Source of the DNA: Sclerodactyla briareus | Lineage: Eukaryota; Echinodermata; Holothuroidea; Dendrochirotida; Sclerodactylidae | Direction: 5' to 3' | Assembly (NCBI GenBank): GCA_026419785.1 | Contig: JAODTK010005820.1 | Span: 62,001-126,000 of the forward strand | Length of the DNA: 64,000 nt | The notes under the pieces: model-generated | The model's input: only the letters and a program-made list of their open reading frames with translations | The model's database searches: none | Told to the model about the DNA's origin: nothing | Shown: positions 1 to 11,900 of the stretch, piece by piece | Layout: each line of letters starts with the position of its first letter | How positions within the stretch are numbered: position 1 is the stretch's first letter | Position numbers and translations under genes: made by a program

Positions 1-759
1 AGTATCGTTGAAGTACTCAAATCTGCTAAAATGACTTCTAAGGATTTGTAGAAATTGGGCATGCATGGCATGTTGAGTTTACTTAGGTAGCATAGTGATA
101 ACTACCTGACGCATGGTCCACTATGGTCCACACGCTAACATTAGCATGATCCAGGGAATTAGGGAATAATAAATCAATAACTCTCTCAGTATGATTATCG
201 GAGGAACAGTCCTCGATCTGAATGGCAATTCAGTGTCTGGGAGAAAATGGCTGCTTGTGCGTCTCTATATTACACCTGCAAAGTTATTTTGGCAACTGCG
301 CCTTTCCCCTTAATTCATCAGATGGATTAGAGTTACCCGTGTTGCTTTTAGAGTTCAACTCTTGAGAGGGGTTCATGTACTTCAGTCCTGAGTGCGTGGA
401 CGTGGTGACCTAACTGTCTACTGTTCCCACATTTTCACGATGAATATCTCAATCTCGTTTATTTATCCAAGAAACGTAGGTCCCGGGGCGATCAGTCAAC
501 GTCGTTTCCCGAACGTCAATAGTCGGCTTGCTGGGAGAGTGAGTTAGACGGATGATCACTGTAAACGCATAATGTGATAAGAACTACTATACCCCCCCCC
601 CCCCCCACCCCATTATTGTATGACAATAATGGCCAACTATCTGGGTGTTCCTTTTTTCCCAGCCACTCTTGTATACTTGCCGAAGCAGAGGATCGAATCT
701 GTTCAAGGCCAAGCAAGGGTGCAGTCCTGAATACTGCACCTATTGTCAGCTGCGAACCC
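1..759. other. intergenic, nothing recognised
   Basis: No coding region, RNA gene or transposon end is recognisable here. The only notable feature is a poly-C run at 592-606. The short reading frames that cross it are low-complexity and have no start context or domain. Confidence 0.5.
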
Positions 760-765
760 CTCACC

Positions 766-1300
766 AGGTACATGGAAACAGGCAATGCCTGTTTGGCGGT
801 ACCTTAACTGTTGGATGTGGGTAATCACACGCAGACGACAACTTGTAATACCTTCCACTCGTTTGTCCCTGCTCCAATCCAATCACCAAAAGATACACGG
901 AATAAGGCAATGCCTCGTTGGTAGTACTTTAATGTGGGGGTGGAGATGCAAATTGCCTTCCCCTCGTTTATCCCTGCTTCAATCCCTTGTGATGAGCGTC
1001 CAGCGAGAAGGCAACAGGTACCATTTTACCAGTCTTTTGAAAAGTAAGTACCAGTCTTTGGAAACACTCGGTCATTTTCGAAAATGAATAGAATTCCGAA
1101 CAAAGAATCCCAATCATTAGGACTGAGGTAAAATGGTACTGGAAATGACCCGACTGGGAATCGAACCCCGGTCTCCGGGTGTAAGGCCGACGCCATACCA
1201 ACTGTGCCAACACCCGGTATATGCTTCGGTCATTTTCGAAAATGAATAAAATTCCCACAAAAAATCACAATCAATAGGACTGAGGTGAAATGGGTACTTG
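766..1300 (-). mobile_element. tRNA-derived SINE, with a duplicated flank
   Basis: Read on the minus strand, this has a pol III-type internal promoter: an A-box-like stretch at 1209-1198 (TGGCACAGTTGG) and a B box at 1167-1157 (GGTTCGATTCC). The loop between them, CTTACAC, would carry a Val-TAC-like anticodon, but the stem is mispaired, so it is a SINE head or tRNA pseudogene and not a working tRNA. The body (about 766-1060) is clearly related to the copy at 61772-62032: both share the CCAGGTAC start, the GGCAATGCC-like segment and the GCAACAGGT segment. A block of about 75 bp that includes CGGTCATTTTCGAAAATGAA occurs at about 1066-1140 and again at about 1225-1300, on either side of the tRNA-like head. 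Confidence 0.6.
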
Positions 1301-1346
1301 AAATTAGGCCACATCGTTTGTTTCCTATTTTTGCATGCTTTAGTAA

Positions 1347-1352
1347 TTTATT
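1347..1352 (-). terminator. candidate polyadenylation signal of the kelch-like gene
   Basis: AATAAA on the minus strand, about 470 bases downstream of the inferred stop codon of the kelch-like gene at 1823. The SINE lies just beyond it. The position is plausible for a 3' UTR end, but the hexamer is common in AT-rich DNA. Confidence 0.25.
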
Positions 1353-1822
1353 CACCACTGCTTATACTACGTAATGTTACGTTAAATGAAGCCGTTCCCT
1401 CCGGGCAATATTCGCGGAGGATCAGAACGTCGAAAAAATGAGCATACTCAAATAAGTTCGCAAACTGCGCGGGGGACCAGGAGCGTCGGTAATTGTGCAT
1501 GGCAGGAGCAATTTGGAATTTTCTGCCAACGTTTTTCGAACTTCTCGGGGTCGTGATTTGCTCACCATTCATTCTCTGAAACGTCGCATAGGCTCCGTCA
1601 TATCATATGCGGCATTCGTGCACGTCGAAAAATTCTTCGTGAAACCCCGAATAGATCTGACACTTCGTATACTGTTCCGGGCACATATCGCGAGAGCTAC
1701 GAAGAATGAAAAATACATCACGGCGGCGACAGAGGTTCACCTCTTGGAATATGAACGTCACCGTACAACGGGTGTGTTACTCTTGCCCACAAATACCGGT
1801 ACCAACCTAAATGTTGACCACT

Positions 1823-2550
1823 CTATGGTTCCACTGCTAATGCCACACAGCCATGCATGCACAGTCCCCGCGGCATGAAGTTTTGGAGCAGTGTTCCCAT
1901 CTATCAATACTAGGCTCATATACCTCGGCACTATCCAACAATCCATCTTCTGCTTTGCCACCGACTACCCAGATCCGTTCATACAGCGAGATCACCCCGG
2001 AAACACTCGGTGTTCCATCGGTTGTTTATTGCTCGTCTCGGGTCTGTGGATGGATTATACGTAACCACGTCACGGGGTCTACGTCCACCAATCATTAGAA
2101 TCTTCCCGTCGAGGGGGGTCGCGCGAAGAGTCTTTCGCCTCAGGAGGTGCGCCACTTCAATCACCCTCCAGATTCCGAGGTCCACGTTGTAGATCTGAAT
2201 CTCGGGGCATGCGAGGCCATCCTCCGTTGCTCCTCCGATGACGTACACTTCTTCGTCGATGCATGCGACTGACGGGACGCTGACAGCGGTCGGTAGCTGG
2301 TCGAGTTCCCCTCCACTCGTTCTCGGACGGATCGAACCTCTCCACGGAGTTAGTCGTTTCTCGCGGAGACTGCTCTTACCACCTATCACTAGTAGTTTCC
2401 CGCGGTACTCGGTGGACCCGTGGCTGTGACGGGAGTGGATCATACCGGGCAGCGAGTACCAGATGTTCCGATTGTAGGAGTAACACCAAACTGAATTCAA
2501 TGATCTACTGCACACTACGTCAAAACCACCAGTTACGTAAATGTTCGTGC
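1823..2550 (-). CDS. kelch-like protein, exon 2 (most of the Kelch propeller)
   Basis: Second and last coding exon of a BTB-BACK-Kelch protein. The acceptor is a pyrimidine-rich stretch ending in TTTTGCAG just before 2550, and its phase fits the donor of exon 1 exactly: one base left over there, two here, making a Gly codon before TNIYVTGG. It encodes five blade-like units, each with the double-glycine signature: YVTGG, LLVIGG, VYVIGG, ILMIGG and IWVVGG. Each is followed by the usual Tyr/Phe then Trp spacing, such as VERFDPSENEW and AEVYEPSIDRW. The last strand ends in VALAVEP and a TAG at 1823-1825. The frame is broken by single-base shifts at runs: TTT 2357-2359, CCCC 2308-2311, TTT 2025-2027 and TTTT 1881-1884 (plus strand). 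Each restores blade-like sequence when bridged. Kelch propellers of this class usually capture substrates for Cullin-3 ubiquitin ligases. The KLHL orthologue cannot be told. Confidence 0.85.
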
Positions 2551-2910
2551 CTGCAAAATTCAAGAGGAATGGGAACACCAGTGAGTTTTCTGCACTCATG
2601 TATTTTTCCCGGAAAATTCAGTATTTTTTATTGCATCTTTCTTGTAGATAACTACCTGATAGTAACAGGTATGACACTGTCAATCAATGTTTTTTCCTGC
2701 TATATATGGTTTCCGATCTGTGTTCCATCATTACATAAATTATTTACGTATAGGAGTACAAGCGACAATCAAATGCATCATAGTATAACTACACTCGAGC
2801 CAATCCACACAGATTTCATTGAATAAACATCAACTGCGTGTACTGCCTGCATTGGCTGTTTCAACGTTTCGTCATTGAACACTTCATATCAACAAGAAGC
2901 GGAAGGAGAA

Positions 2911-3302
2911 CTGGGATTCCATAGATGCGTATGCGGGTCCGATACGCATGTGAAAAAAAGTCGCCAATTTATTGAGAGAGCGAGGGTTAGTGTTTGAATA
3001 TGTCCTATTTAGTTGCAAAGATAGATATTGGTTCCACCGAGGCAAAAACAGATATATATGAATGAAGGCAAATCAACACGAAGGCGAAATAAGCACATGT
3101 ACCAATGCGTATACGGATGCGTATCACTGCGAAAAAGCCAAACAACGACTATTGTATATGCATGAGCTGCGGCATTTCTATGGTCTGTTCGCATAAACTT
3201 AGTGTTTTCTCCTCTGAATCAAACTTCATGGTTTCGTAAATATGTGACTTTTACATCCAGGCCATACGTCCCGGACCGCATACGCAACAATGGAATCCCA
3301 GC
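2911..3302. mobile_element. MITE family 1, copy 1
   Basis: Terminal inverted repeats of about 28 bp: the left end begins CTGGGATTCCATAGATGCGT and the right end reads ACGCAACAATGGAATCCCAG. There is no coding capacity. The same internal sequence (including AGCACATGTACCAATGCGTA and GATGCGTATCAC) recurs at 16658-17066 and 48942-49350, so this is a non-autonomous DNA transposon family. I could not define a target-site duplication with confidence. It lies inside the kelch-like gene's intron. Confidence 0.8.
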
Positions 3303-3466
3303 CTTGGCCAAATGTTATTAGAGTGATAGTTGCGCCATTTTTTTTTCACATCGGTAACACTGTTAACGATAGCAATTTTCGCTCACATACAATCACAGTA
3401 TCGCCGATTACACATTCACTCACCCATAGGAGCACATGCCTGGAACTAACTGAAGCGCTGTTCACA

Positions 3467-4742
3467 CTAGTGCGATACGATACGATAATTTTATCGGATG
3501 GAGTTTTCACACTAGTACGATGAAAATTTCGTACGATAATTTTATCGGGCGTGTCGGCGCTCAATAAAACAGAGAATGTGGTGGGAGTTGAGTTGAAACG
3601 TTTTCCCTTTTGTCACCTCAGGCTAGTGGAATAACTTGGTCGGAAGAGTTTTTTAGTATCAAGAATTGCAATTCGAGGCAATTGAGAATCTGTGTCTTTT
3701 TCAGGACTTGTAGAGTGCGTTAGAAAGGTTTCGACACATTTTGAAGGAATCAACAACACTTACAGTCTTCTTCCAATCGTGGATCATTGTATGGCCCTCT
3801 ACAAGTTACCGATATTTCAACAGAGCATGAAATGCAACTTGGGGCACCCAATCACCCAGAGAGGAGGTCAGTACCCTCGCCCTATTTCCGGACACCGACC
3901 TCCATACCATCATACATTTCCCTACAATCCAGTATACTGCTCCACCTACCTGTCAGCCCTGCTACTGTCCTCAATGACCTACAAGACATTGGGCGTTAGC
4001 TCGATATTACCCCTAGAAATTATCGCCAATACCCTCCAATTTCCTGGTTCCAATCTCTCTTGTACTCTTTATATTTCCATCGAACGCTCACCCTTCCGTC
4101 AGAGGCGGTGCCAACCATACCCCCAGTGGGATCGGGGCGCACACAAGTGTCCACCGGAGGCGGTATCACTTTCTGTAACGTAATTTCAGGGGATTTCATG
4201 GCAGCGGAATTGAAAACATTAAGAATATAGGCTTTGGGTGTGGGTTAGAGCAGGGCGAAAGAAAACCTGGCACCGCCTCTCCCTCGACCCCTTTCTCTCT
4301 CCTGTCCATATGTTCTCTTTTTGTTATCTGGTGGAGGCCAACGCACCATGAGTCCACGACCCTCTCCCTTATCGTCACTGGTCGCGCTGGTATTGTATAT
4401 GAGAACGTCATGCCGAATTCAAGCTAAAATCATTGTTTTGTATGCGCTTTGTATGCGATATGTTAGGCAACATTGGGATCGACCATCTTACTCAGCGGTC
4501 GATGACTTGCCTTGGAGACATTCACACCCAATTACCCCCTATTTTATCGCCAAGACCCACGTTCACGCCAAACGTCCCCCAATAACCCGCTGGCGTTCCA
4601 TACCCTTGGGTAGGCTGTATGCGAAAGTTGATCAATGCATTGCGCAATTAATCGCATCCGGAGAATTTATCGTACGAAAAAGCTAAGAAAAAACTTGACG
4701 TCCGACAAAATGATCGTATCGTATCGTTCGCACTTGATGTAA
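3467..4742. mobile_element. non-autonomous TIR element in the intron
   Basis: The ends are inverted repeats about 80 bp long. The left arm, 3467-3550, includes GTGCGATACGATACGATAAT and later TTCGTACGATAATTTTATCG. The right arm, 4657-4742, read on the opposite strand has GTGCGAACGATACGATACGA and TTTTCGTACGATAAATTC. The interior (about 1.1 kb) has no domain-bearing reading frame. The left arm itself contains two direct copies of a unit of about 45 bp built around TTCACACTAGT. It looks like a medium-sized deletion derivative of a DNA transposon; the superfamily is not identifiable. Confidence 0.6.
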
Positions 4743-4814
4743 ATAACCCTCTGATACCATATATTGTTCGGATCTCATTTCATTGACAATAAGGACAGTC
4801 CTTATAGCACTCAC

Positions 4815-5879
4815 CTATCGCTGTTACGCAGTATTTCCTCTTCATATGATGGGGCATCGAAGCGAGCCGCGTCCAGCTGGCCGTCGTCTTCTTCCCGACC
4901 GAGGGATCGAGGAAGGTCGACATGGACGGCGCTGCTGCAGAGCGCCTCCCCGCCGTGAGAATGGTACTGTCCGCCGACCACTATCATTATGTGCGTCCTC
5001 TTCCCAGGATGCACGTACCTTGGGTACGTCTGGGCACCAATTACGCGGAACCCATCTCGCGAGAGGATCTGACAGCAGATCGCTTCGTTGATCACATCAA
5101 AGAGGTAACTCGACTGTTTTACGGTCTTGTTCTCCCGTCGTAGCTGTTTCAGTACAGATTCGCTCACTAGTGGTAGTCTGATGTTCTGGAAGACCTGTCG
5201 CGAGAATGGTTCCCTGGCCTCGAGGTTATGAGAGAGCCACCTCAGTGCGGCGAGTAGGACGTCATCTTCGTTCGGACTGCAGAGATGCTTGGAACGCAGA
5301 AGGCGTATGAATACTCTGGGGAGACGTCTAAAAGTGACATGGTTTGGCTGACCCTATCGAAATGCTTGTTAAGGAAAACCATCGCATCATTGAACAGTGA
5401 CAAACACGCCATGTGGTCGGCTGAAAATTGGATTAGATCTAGACAGTTGTAGATATTTATATTGTCTTTCAGAAAGAGGACGCATCCGCTGCAAAGACCT
5501 TCATAGTTTAGGAAATCTGCCGCCAGCAAAACCTCTTGCACGTTGCTAAGGGTCAATTTTAGCTCACCAGAATACACGTAGTCCAATACAAGTGACAACG
5601 TACCAGCGCTCATCTCTGGCAACATCACCCTGGTGGAGTCCCTTTCACTGAGATCCGAAGTGAACATCGCCCTGAAATACGGGCTGCTCGCACTTAATAA
5701 CGCCTTATGACAAGGGAACTCCTGTCCCCCGGCGCACAGCACAACGTCGGTGAATTCTGAATTTATCCTCATTTTCATCAAAGTTTGAGCAAATCAGTGG
5801 GATAGGATGGTTGGCAATGAACGTGAACACTTGGATCCGCCCGTTCAAATTCTGGAAAGTTAGTTGCTCTCCCCGCCAT
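4815..5879 (-). CDS. kelch-like protein, exon 1 (BTB, BACK, first Kelch blade)
   Basis: First coding exon of a kelch-like adaptor, likely a Cullin-3 substrate receptor. The start is ATG at 5879-5877, chosen because it has A at -3 and G at +4 and because the frame (MAGRATNFPEFERA...) runs into the BTB domain. BTB covers about residues 40-140 (SEFTDVVLCAGGQEFPCHKA, then ASSPYFRAMF, then LDYVYSGEL). The 3-box/BACK region follows to about residue 255 (CLDLIQF, FLNKHF, VLLAALRWLSHN). The first Kelch strand (IMIVVGG, SWTRLASMP) precedes a TAG|GTGAGTG donor. Single-base shifts break the frame near 5780-5782 (AAA run), near 5314 (after SPE) and at 4948-4951 (CCCC run). Bridging them, with those in exon 2, gives a protein of about 597 residues, normal for the family. 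Clustering at runs favours sequencing error, not pseudogenisation. Confidence 0.88.
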
Positions 5880-6387
5880 TGTGGTCTAACTTTGTTGAGC
5901 GTCGATTGGAAGCGTATTCCGTGTAACGAACTGTAAATATACGAAATAGAAGATAATTGTACAACCCAAACAGGAGACATAGAGATTCAGGTCAGAAGTG
6001 AAAAACATCGACCTAATTAAAAATGAACAAAATCGCATTGAGACAATCACGCCCGTGAAGGTATCGCGCATGCACGACACTATTTTAATTTTTATAACCT
6101 CCTTCAGCCATTCGGTTTTCTATGTTGCCAAACAGACACACCTGACAAAATTAAGGGTAAGGTGCGCTGCAACTAATTTGGAGTCTATGCGTAAACAATT
6201 ACAAGGGTCTTTGGTATTTAGTTGAACGTAATATCTCATCCCTACCCTAATCCCGATTCATATAGTAATTCATTAAAAGGGATTATTTTTTACAATATAT
6301 TCAGCCAATCACTACAAACGTTTATCAGGTCACTTAGCGGCCTGCTCATATTGCTAATTAGAGAAATGCTTAGGCGTCATTGAACAT
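5880..6387. other. 5' flank of the kelch-like gene
   Basis: Presumed promoter and 5' UTR side of the minus-strand kelch-like gene. I see no clear TATA box, CpG cluster or upstream exon. Whether a non-coding first exon lies further upstream cannot be decided from the sequence. Confidence 0.3.
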
Positions 6388-6575
6388 CTACACTCTTAAA
6401 AATGTAGTGTAACTAGAACACCTGTCCCGGTGTTATGTAAGAAACCACACAATAATGGTGTATAATCTGCACAATATTGTAATTTTGTACACAGCCTTCA
6501 CACAATGTTGTGTAATCTCATACACAACACCGGGATAGGTGTGCTAGTTACACATTGTTGACTTTTAGGAGTGTT
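6388..6575. mobile_element. MITE family 2, copy 1
   Basis: A 188-bp palindromic element. The left end starts ACACTCTTAAAAATGTAGTG and contains CACCTGTCCCGGTGTTATGT. The right end, read in reverse, starts AACACTCCTAAAAGTC and contains CACCTATCCCGGTGTTGTGT. Arms are about 60 bp. Related copies lie at 16131-16322 and, as a remnant, near 55690-55795. No coding capacity. Confidence 0.75.
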
Positions 6576-6929
6576 CAACGAAAATACAGTAAATACTCGT
6601 GGGTATTAAAAGATGTTGACGAATCGTTGTTTGGTGCTCTTCACATATTGAAACGTAACTATAATAAATTAGAGAAATTCGTGGGGCCTACATGTGTAGG
6701 CTTCTATTCATATGGACATCAGGAGAAACGGCAAAACCCGTGAGCACTCTGTTGATTTCCCTCAAATTCAGATTCTTAAATATCATAATATCAATCATCC
6801 ACCGTTGATGAAAGGAAAATGTTACGAGCAGTACTGACTGTGGTATATGTTTACTAGTGCGTAAATGGCCCGATCAAAAACCCTATTCATAGAATTAGCT
6901 CGAACTGCTAATAACGCAAGCGTTGAGAA

Positions 6930-7228
6930 AGTTGGCGCATTGAGAGCCTCATTTGTATCAAAATTTACGCACTGATAGCCCATGGTATTCAATAATTCGC
7001 AGTGACTGCTCCTTTGTATCTATATTCGCACACTGACAGCTCAGTTGTGTCCACATTTGACACATTGAAAGTTATTTTTTTATCCAAATTTGCCACAATG
7101 ACAGCTCGCTTGTATCCTTGATCCGCACGTGATAGTCATTTTCATCATATTTGCACATTGAAAGCTAATTTGTATCCATATTAGCGCATTGACAGCTAGT
7201 TTGTATCATTATTTGCGCAGTTGATTGT
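6930..7228 (+). repeat. diverged minisatellite, about 40-bp unit
   Basis: Roughly seven imperfect units, each with a TTTGTATC block, an ATTTGCGCA-like block and a GACAGCT/GATAGCC/GAAAGCT block. The copies differ by substitutions and small indels, so the array is old. No reading frame is maintained. Confidence 0.65.
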
Positions 7229-8719
7229 TATTTGTATTCATAATTGTTAACTAATGCACGCATAGGCCAGGTCCGCAGGATAACGAAATAATCATCAGAC
7301 AATGTGAGAAAATACTTGGGCATGGTGTGGTTCACGGTTGACGCCTATTTCATGTTCGCTGTTCTAAACCCCTAACCCGAAACGTAACAATATGCGGACA
7401 TGTAAATTTTCTATTCTATGACTCTAATGCAGTTATATTATGGATATATGATACTGTCACATCGCAGAAAAATAGCCCACATCTGTGTTCCCGACAAAAC
7501 AAATCACGTAACCTTCAGAATTGATGGAACGTTCATTTCGGCCTACATGTTCGTTTCCTCTGTTGTTACCCATAATGATCGTAATAACATTATATATTGT
7601 TGATAATGTAACATGACCTTACCAATCGGGTTCTTGGGTACTCATTGTTTTTGTTTTTTTATCGAGCGTTATCCTCTATATTGGTTCAGTTCCTGTTGAC
7701 AGCGATGATGCGACAGCTAACTTACAATAGCCTACTTAAAAACTCTGGATATTAGCCACGTGAGTGAATATCAATAAATTATTCGTTGTAGGTATAACTT
7801 AAGTCTAACTCACGATGTTGTGTATTTGCGCACAGTGTGTTACCATTGACGCCCTATCCATAGGTGACATCACTGCATCCGATTCCCGACAATCGATTTT
7901 CGAGGGAAACGAAAAATCAAATAGTGTATACCTATGATGTGAAATTGATTCGTTGAAATAAGACATAACGTGTCAAATTTCACTGATAGTTCAACTGATT
8001 TTTTGCCTGATAATACCCCCCGAAGGTATCAACTTGTTACAGCTGATCTGGTAATATGGGTGGCGCATGGAGGGATAGGTGCCCACCAAAATACGGCGTC
8101 GCCTATAATCAGCTGACAGGGAAGTAGGTCAAGGTTACAAGCATCAAACCTATATACCTAGCCCTGGATATGCAATGTCGTTAGCTGTGAAATTTCAACG
8201 GAATGAGATAAGCCGCTGTAGTGTTGTTGAGATTTGGGTGAAACCCGAACTATGACCTCAGTCAACTAAGGATAGCGACCAAAGAAAAAGAAAAAAACGA
8301 AGGTGAAAGCAGTCGATAAAGTAAGTCTGTCCATAGTTCAGGCCCTATGCCCATCGTGTTCTATACGCCCGAATTAATAACAAGGTAACGGCGATATGTT
8401 GATTGCCCATACCTGGTTAATCTAGGCAATTGGATGGAGCGCTTGCGCATGGGAGCGACGTGGACTCGAACCCACAAATTATTCGGTGTATTTACATTCG
8501 CAGTGTAGTGAATGCGCAGAGTAAAAACCAGTGGCGTTCTATCGTTGCCAAGTGTATGCGGGAAAATGGAATCAATCCTTGATTTAAATTTAAAACAAAT
8601 GTTTATGGAATAACCTGCCAGGCAAGAGAAGACCGAATCTGTTACAAGGGAGGCCAACAAGGATGTAGACCTAGACTTTACCATCCCAGCGAGATCAGTC
8701 TTACCAAGATGAGGAAGCC
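7229..8719. other. intergenic, nothing recognised
   Basis: No coding domain is found. A weak B-box-like motif is seen at 8463-8474 on the minus strand, without a matching A box. The longest reading frame (8361-8738, minus) has no recognisable motif and runs into the adjoining SINE. Confidence 0.4.
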
Positions 8720-8902
8720 TCATTAGCCGTAACTGCAAGTGTAAGAGCGTGTAATCACACGGAGACAGAGCATGCGGTTGCTACCACATTATCGGCAGAA
8801 GAAACGGGAGTACCTCGCTCAAGGGTTTTACGACGGGACGCGAACCGGCAACCCTGGATTACAAGATCCAACATGCACCTTAGGCTAACACACCTATCCG
8901 TT
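8720..8902 (-). mobile_element. tRNA-derived SINE fragment
   Basis: Minus strand: an A-box-like TGTGTTAGCCTAAGG near 8893-8880, a short stem-loop GGATCTTGTAATCC, and a B box GGTTCGCGTCC at 8846-8836. A SINE-like body follows (about 8830-8720). The anticodon stem-loop is not a canonical tRNA arm, so this is a SINE or tRNA relic and not a gene. Confidence 0.5.
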
Positions 8903-11900
8903 TTGACGTCCGTCGTAGAGCTCGCTTCATTTTTTAGGGCAGTGACGACGGAATACACTCGCGCTCAACGTGCGTCCAGCAATATTGGCAACATTAGTGC
9001 GTTCGAAATGAACCGCCGAAGAGGTATAAGGGTGTGGGGCGGCTGCGGCCCTTGCCAAAACAGGCAAATACGCTACAACAACGGATCGTCTAAGGAAAAA
9101 CGCTCTCTGAGATAATTTGGCTTAGGAAAACACAGGTTCCAGGTAGGTGTGATGTTAAGTGTACTTGCGTTATGAATGCCTACTCATAAACATACGCTGT
9201 TTGTTTATTGATTTCATTTTTATAATTCGTTGCAGGCGAAGCGTGTGTGTATCTATGCCAGTGTTGTCACCTCTCATGTCGGTTGTGAACAGGAAAATCG
9301 AAGGACGGGAGAGGTTTTGTTCCTGTACTGGCAGACTGGAGTGATGGATATCATGTGAGTAGAGTGTCCCTATTATTTTCAGTACTGATTGATTAGTATT
9401 CATAGATGAGCGATTTTTTCTTTGTGAGGAGAAAGAGAGCAACGGTTACTATATGCTAATGTATTGTTGGTAACATAAATATTCATACCATACGTGGGTA
9501 TAAGTGGTTCCCGAGGCAATTGCTCGGTACATAGAAAAAAAACAAAGTGTAACCTTTATATTAGTTCCATACAAGTTAAATTGGTGATTGACATGGCAAG
9601 TGGAAGATTCCTATCTTGATGCAGCTTCATTTGGCAGCAGTGAATGGATAGAGCTTGAAGAAAGAAAAAATCTTCAAATGCAACTAACTTTAATTACGTA
9701 GTTCGGAGCTTATCAATTCGCGATGGTGAAGCGGTAATAGTCATTACGGTTTTGTCTAGTAGATTCTCATTAATGGGGTCTTATGCACTGAAAAATACAT
9801 GTAAGACTTAAAGTCCAGTATCCGCAGTGACCCGCCTTCTTCCCCACCCCCCCCCCACCCCAACTCCTCTCGCCCCAACTCGCTCCGAGACTACCACTTT
9901 AGCTTCATTCCATAGTCCCCCTCAAAACTTGGGGTGTTAATAGAATAGAAGTTGAGCACCTCCCTAATTTTCAAGATTGCGGCCAAAATATGAGAAATCA
10001 TGAAATATGCGTGGAAACACGTAGGAATTATTCGATATTGGAGAGAAATCGGTGTGGCCTGATTTCCAGTGGTGGAAAAAATTATGCCCTATTCCCAATT
10101 TGGTCGTTCTGAAGAAAAAAAATATGACGTTATGACGATATGACGTCCAAAATGGCCGACAAAATTGGAAACATGATATGACGGGAACATGACAGAAACG
10201 TAGTTTACAAAAGGCAGAAAGGAAGTTAGGAAAACACATGTGTGCAGGTCCAGTGTTATGAACAACTACAGATAGTTGGCCATGGAATAAGGATTAATGA
10301 TCACGGGGAATCGGGCCACAATGATTGTTCTAAAAATTACTTCCGTATACTTCTTGTGTGTTTCCGTGCATAATGTGTGATTTCCCCTATTGTACCCATC
10401 TTGAAAAACACGATACTCTTTTTGTTTTGTTAACATGCTAAATGGTTAAAGAGAACCATATAATACTGTACGCTACCACAATCCAGAAGGTAGAACTAAC
10501 TATAGTTTGTCAAAACATTATCTTGAACACCCAAAAAAGGAATAATCGAGTCAGTATGCGCTTTGACCCTAAACGATTGCCACCGGAAGTGTTCCTGTTT
10601 TGAAGAAGTTCTATAGGTCACGCACAAGTTCAGAATGAAGCCTCTCAAATTAGGCCCCGGGAAAGTGGTTAACTATATACGCTATAATAATTATGCGGGT
10701 TATAATTATATAGGTTACAAGTTAATGAAATTGTATTCACTAGAAGTGGGCAATTTACTATTTGATCATACCCATCTTAGGAACGGTATGAATGATGAAT
10801 TCCCATTTCATTGAGACTCATGGACGGCCTTGGTCATTTCTGCCCATAGCATCCCTGGTTATCCTGATGCCCTAGGTCTTCAAATGATTTATCACCCGTC
10901 GAGTCTCCTCAACGCGCATTGCTCAGTCAGCCAGCGATAGTGCTCTTGTGACCGGTTCCTTCGCCATCGAGCCCCGGGCATATGTTGTACTGATGCTGTG
11001 TAGAAGAGAAGTCAGCGTAGACCTGTTCCCTATGCCACTAACAGCGCCCTCACTGACAGTGTGTTGTAGTGACATGTGATTTGGGCGAACTGATTCGATT
11101 TTGTCAGAATATCAGCATTCGTTCCGTTTTACAGCCCCCTCTAGTTCGAGCTTCACATTAATTAGCTCTAGTATGCTCAGTGACTCACGCCTAGATGGTG
11201 TTTCTGCCAGACGTAATCGATTTGTATTTTCGGGTCGTTTCTATGCTCTTGTAATGAATTAGCTGACTTTGCTTCCAACACCCGAGCGGACGACCGAGCT
11301 TGATAAGGGACGTCTGATGAGTCGTTTTGGAGCCGGTACTGAGGATCGGGCATTTCACAGTCATCCCCCATTTCCCATCTGTGGGAATACTACGTCAGCC
11401 ATCGTGGGAATACTACGTCATCAATCTAAACCAACGGCTATTTTGAGACCTATGTCAGTGTAGCCCTCACCACGACGCTAAACTCTATTGAACTGCATCA
11501 TTAGCGTCCTTGCCTGGAAAGCGAATTCACACACAATGCTTTGGTCCATCGATATCTACATTGCTCATTGAATACTAAGTTGGAAATTATTTCATATTTG
11601 AATTAGTTGAACATAAAGTAGAGGAAGTGAATTAAACTTCTGGTGAATTTGTTTTTGGGGTCGGTGGGATACAGGAAGATGGGAGAAGTGCGGTACACTC
11701 CTGCATCGCATATTTAGCCAGCCACGCCCCCAGGCAGGGACCTCAGAGAGCGTGGTACCTTAAGTCCCGGTTCAGGTATGGCAGTATATGGTCTACAGTC
11801 TACACAATCACGAGGTGAAGACAGTGAAGCCACCCAAAATAGTGCTGGAATCAACGTGTCAACCAGCGGTACCACAAATGGAGCTGAGTTGGTCATTGAA

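Larger units (their letters stand above)
2551..4814 (-). other. intron of the kelch-like gene
   Basis: The donor reads TAG|GTGAGTG at the 4815/4814 junction and the acceptor is TTTTGCAG ending at 2551. The intron contains a palindromic MITE (2911-3302) and a separate TIR element (3467-4742), which together make up most of its length. No exon-like sequence or kelch motif was found between them, and the phases of the flanking exons already fit, so no extra coding exon is needed. Confidence 0.8.

Noticed and set aside
1145-1215. Functional tRNA-Val gene
   Set aside because: The anticodon-like TAC loop sits on a mispaired stem and the sequence is repeated as a SINE elsewhere.
1495-1878. 127-codon plus-strand frame overlapping the end of the kelch-like gene
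   Set aside because: It lies opposite the last kelch blade and the 3' UTR. Its composition shows no domain and the minus strand explains the coding signal.
4321-4686. 121-codon plus-strand frame in the kelch-like intron
   Set aside because: It is inside the intronic TIR element and has no domain.
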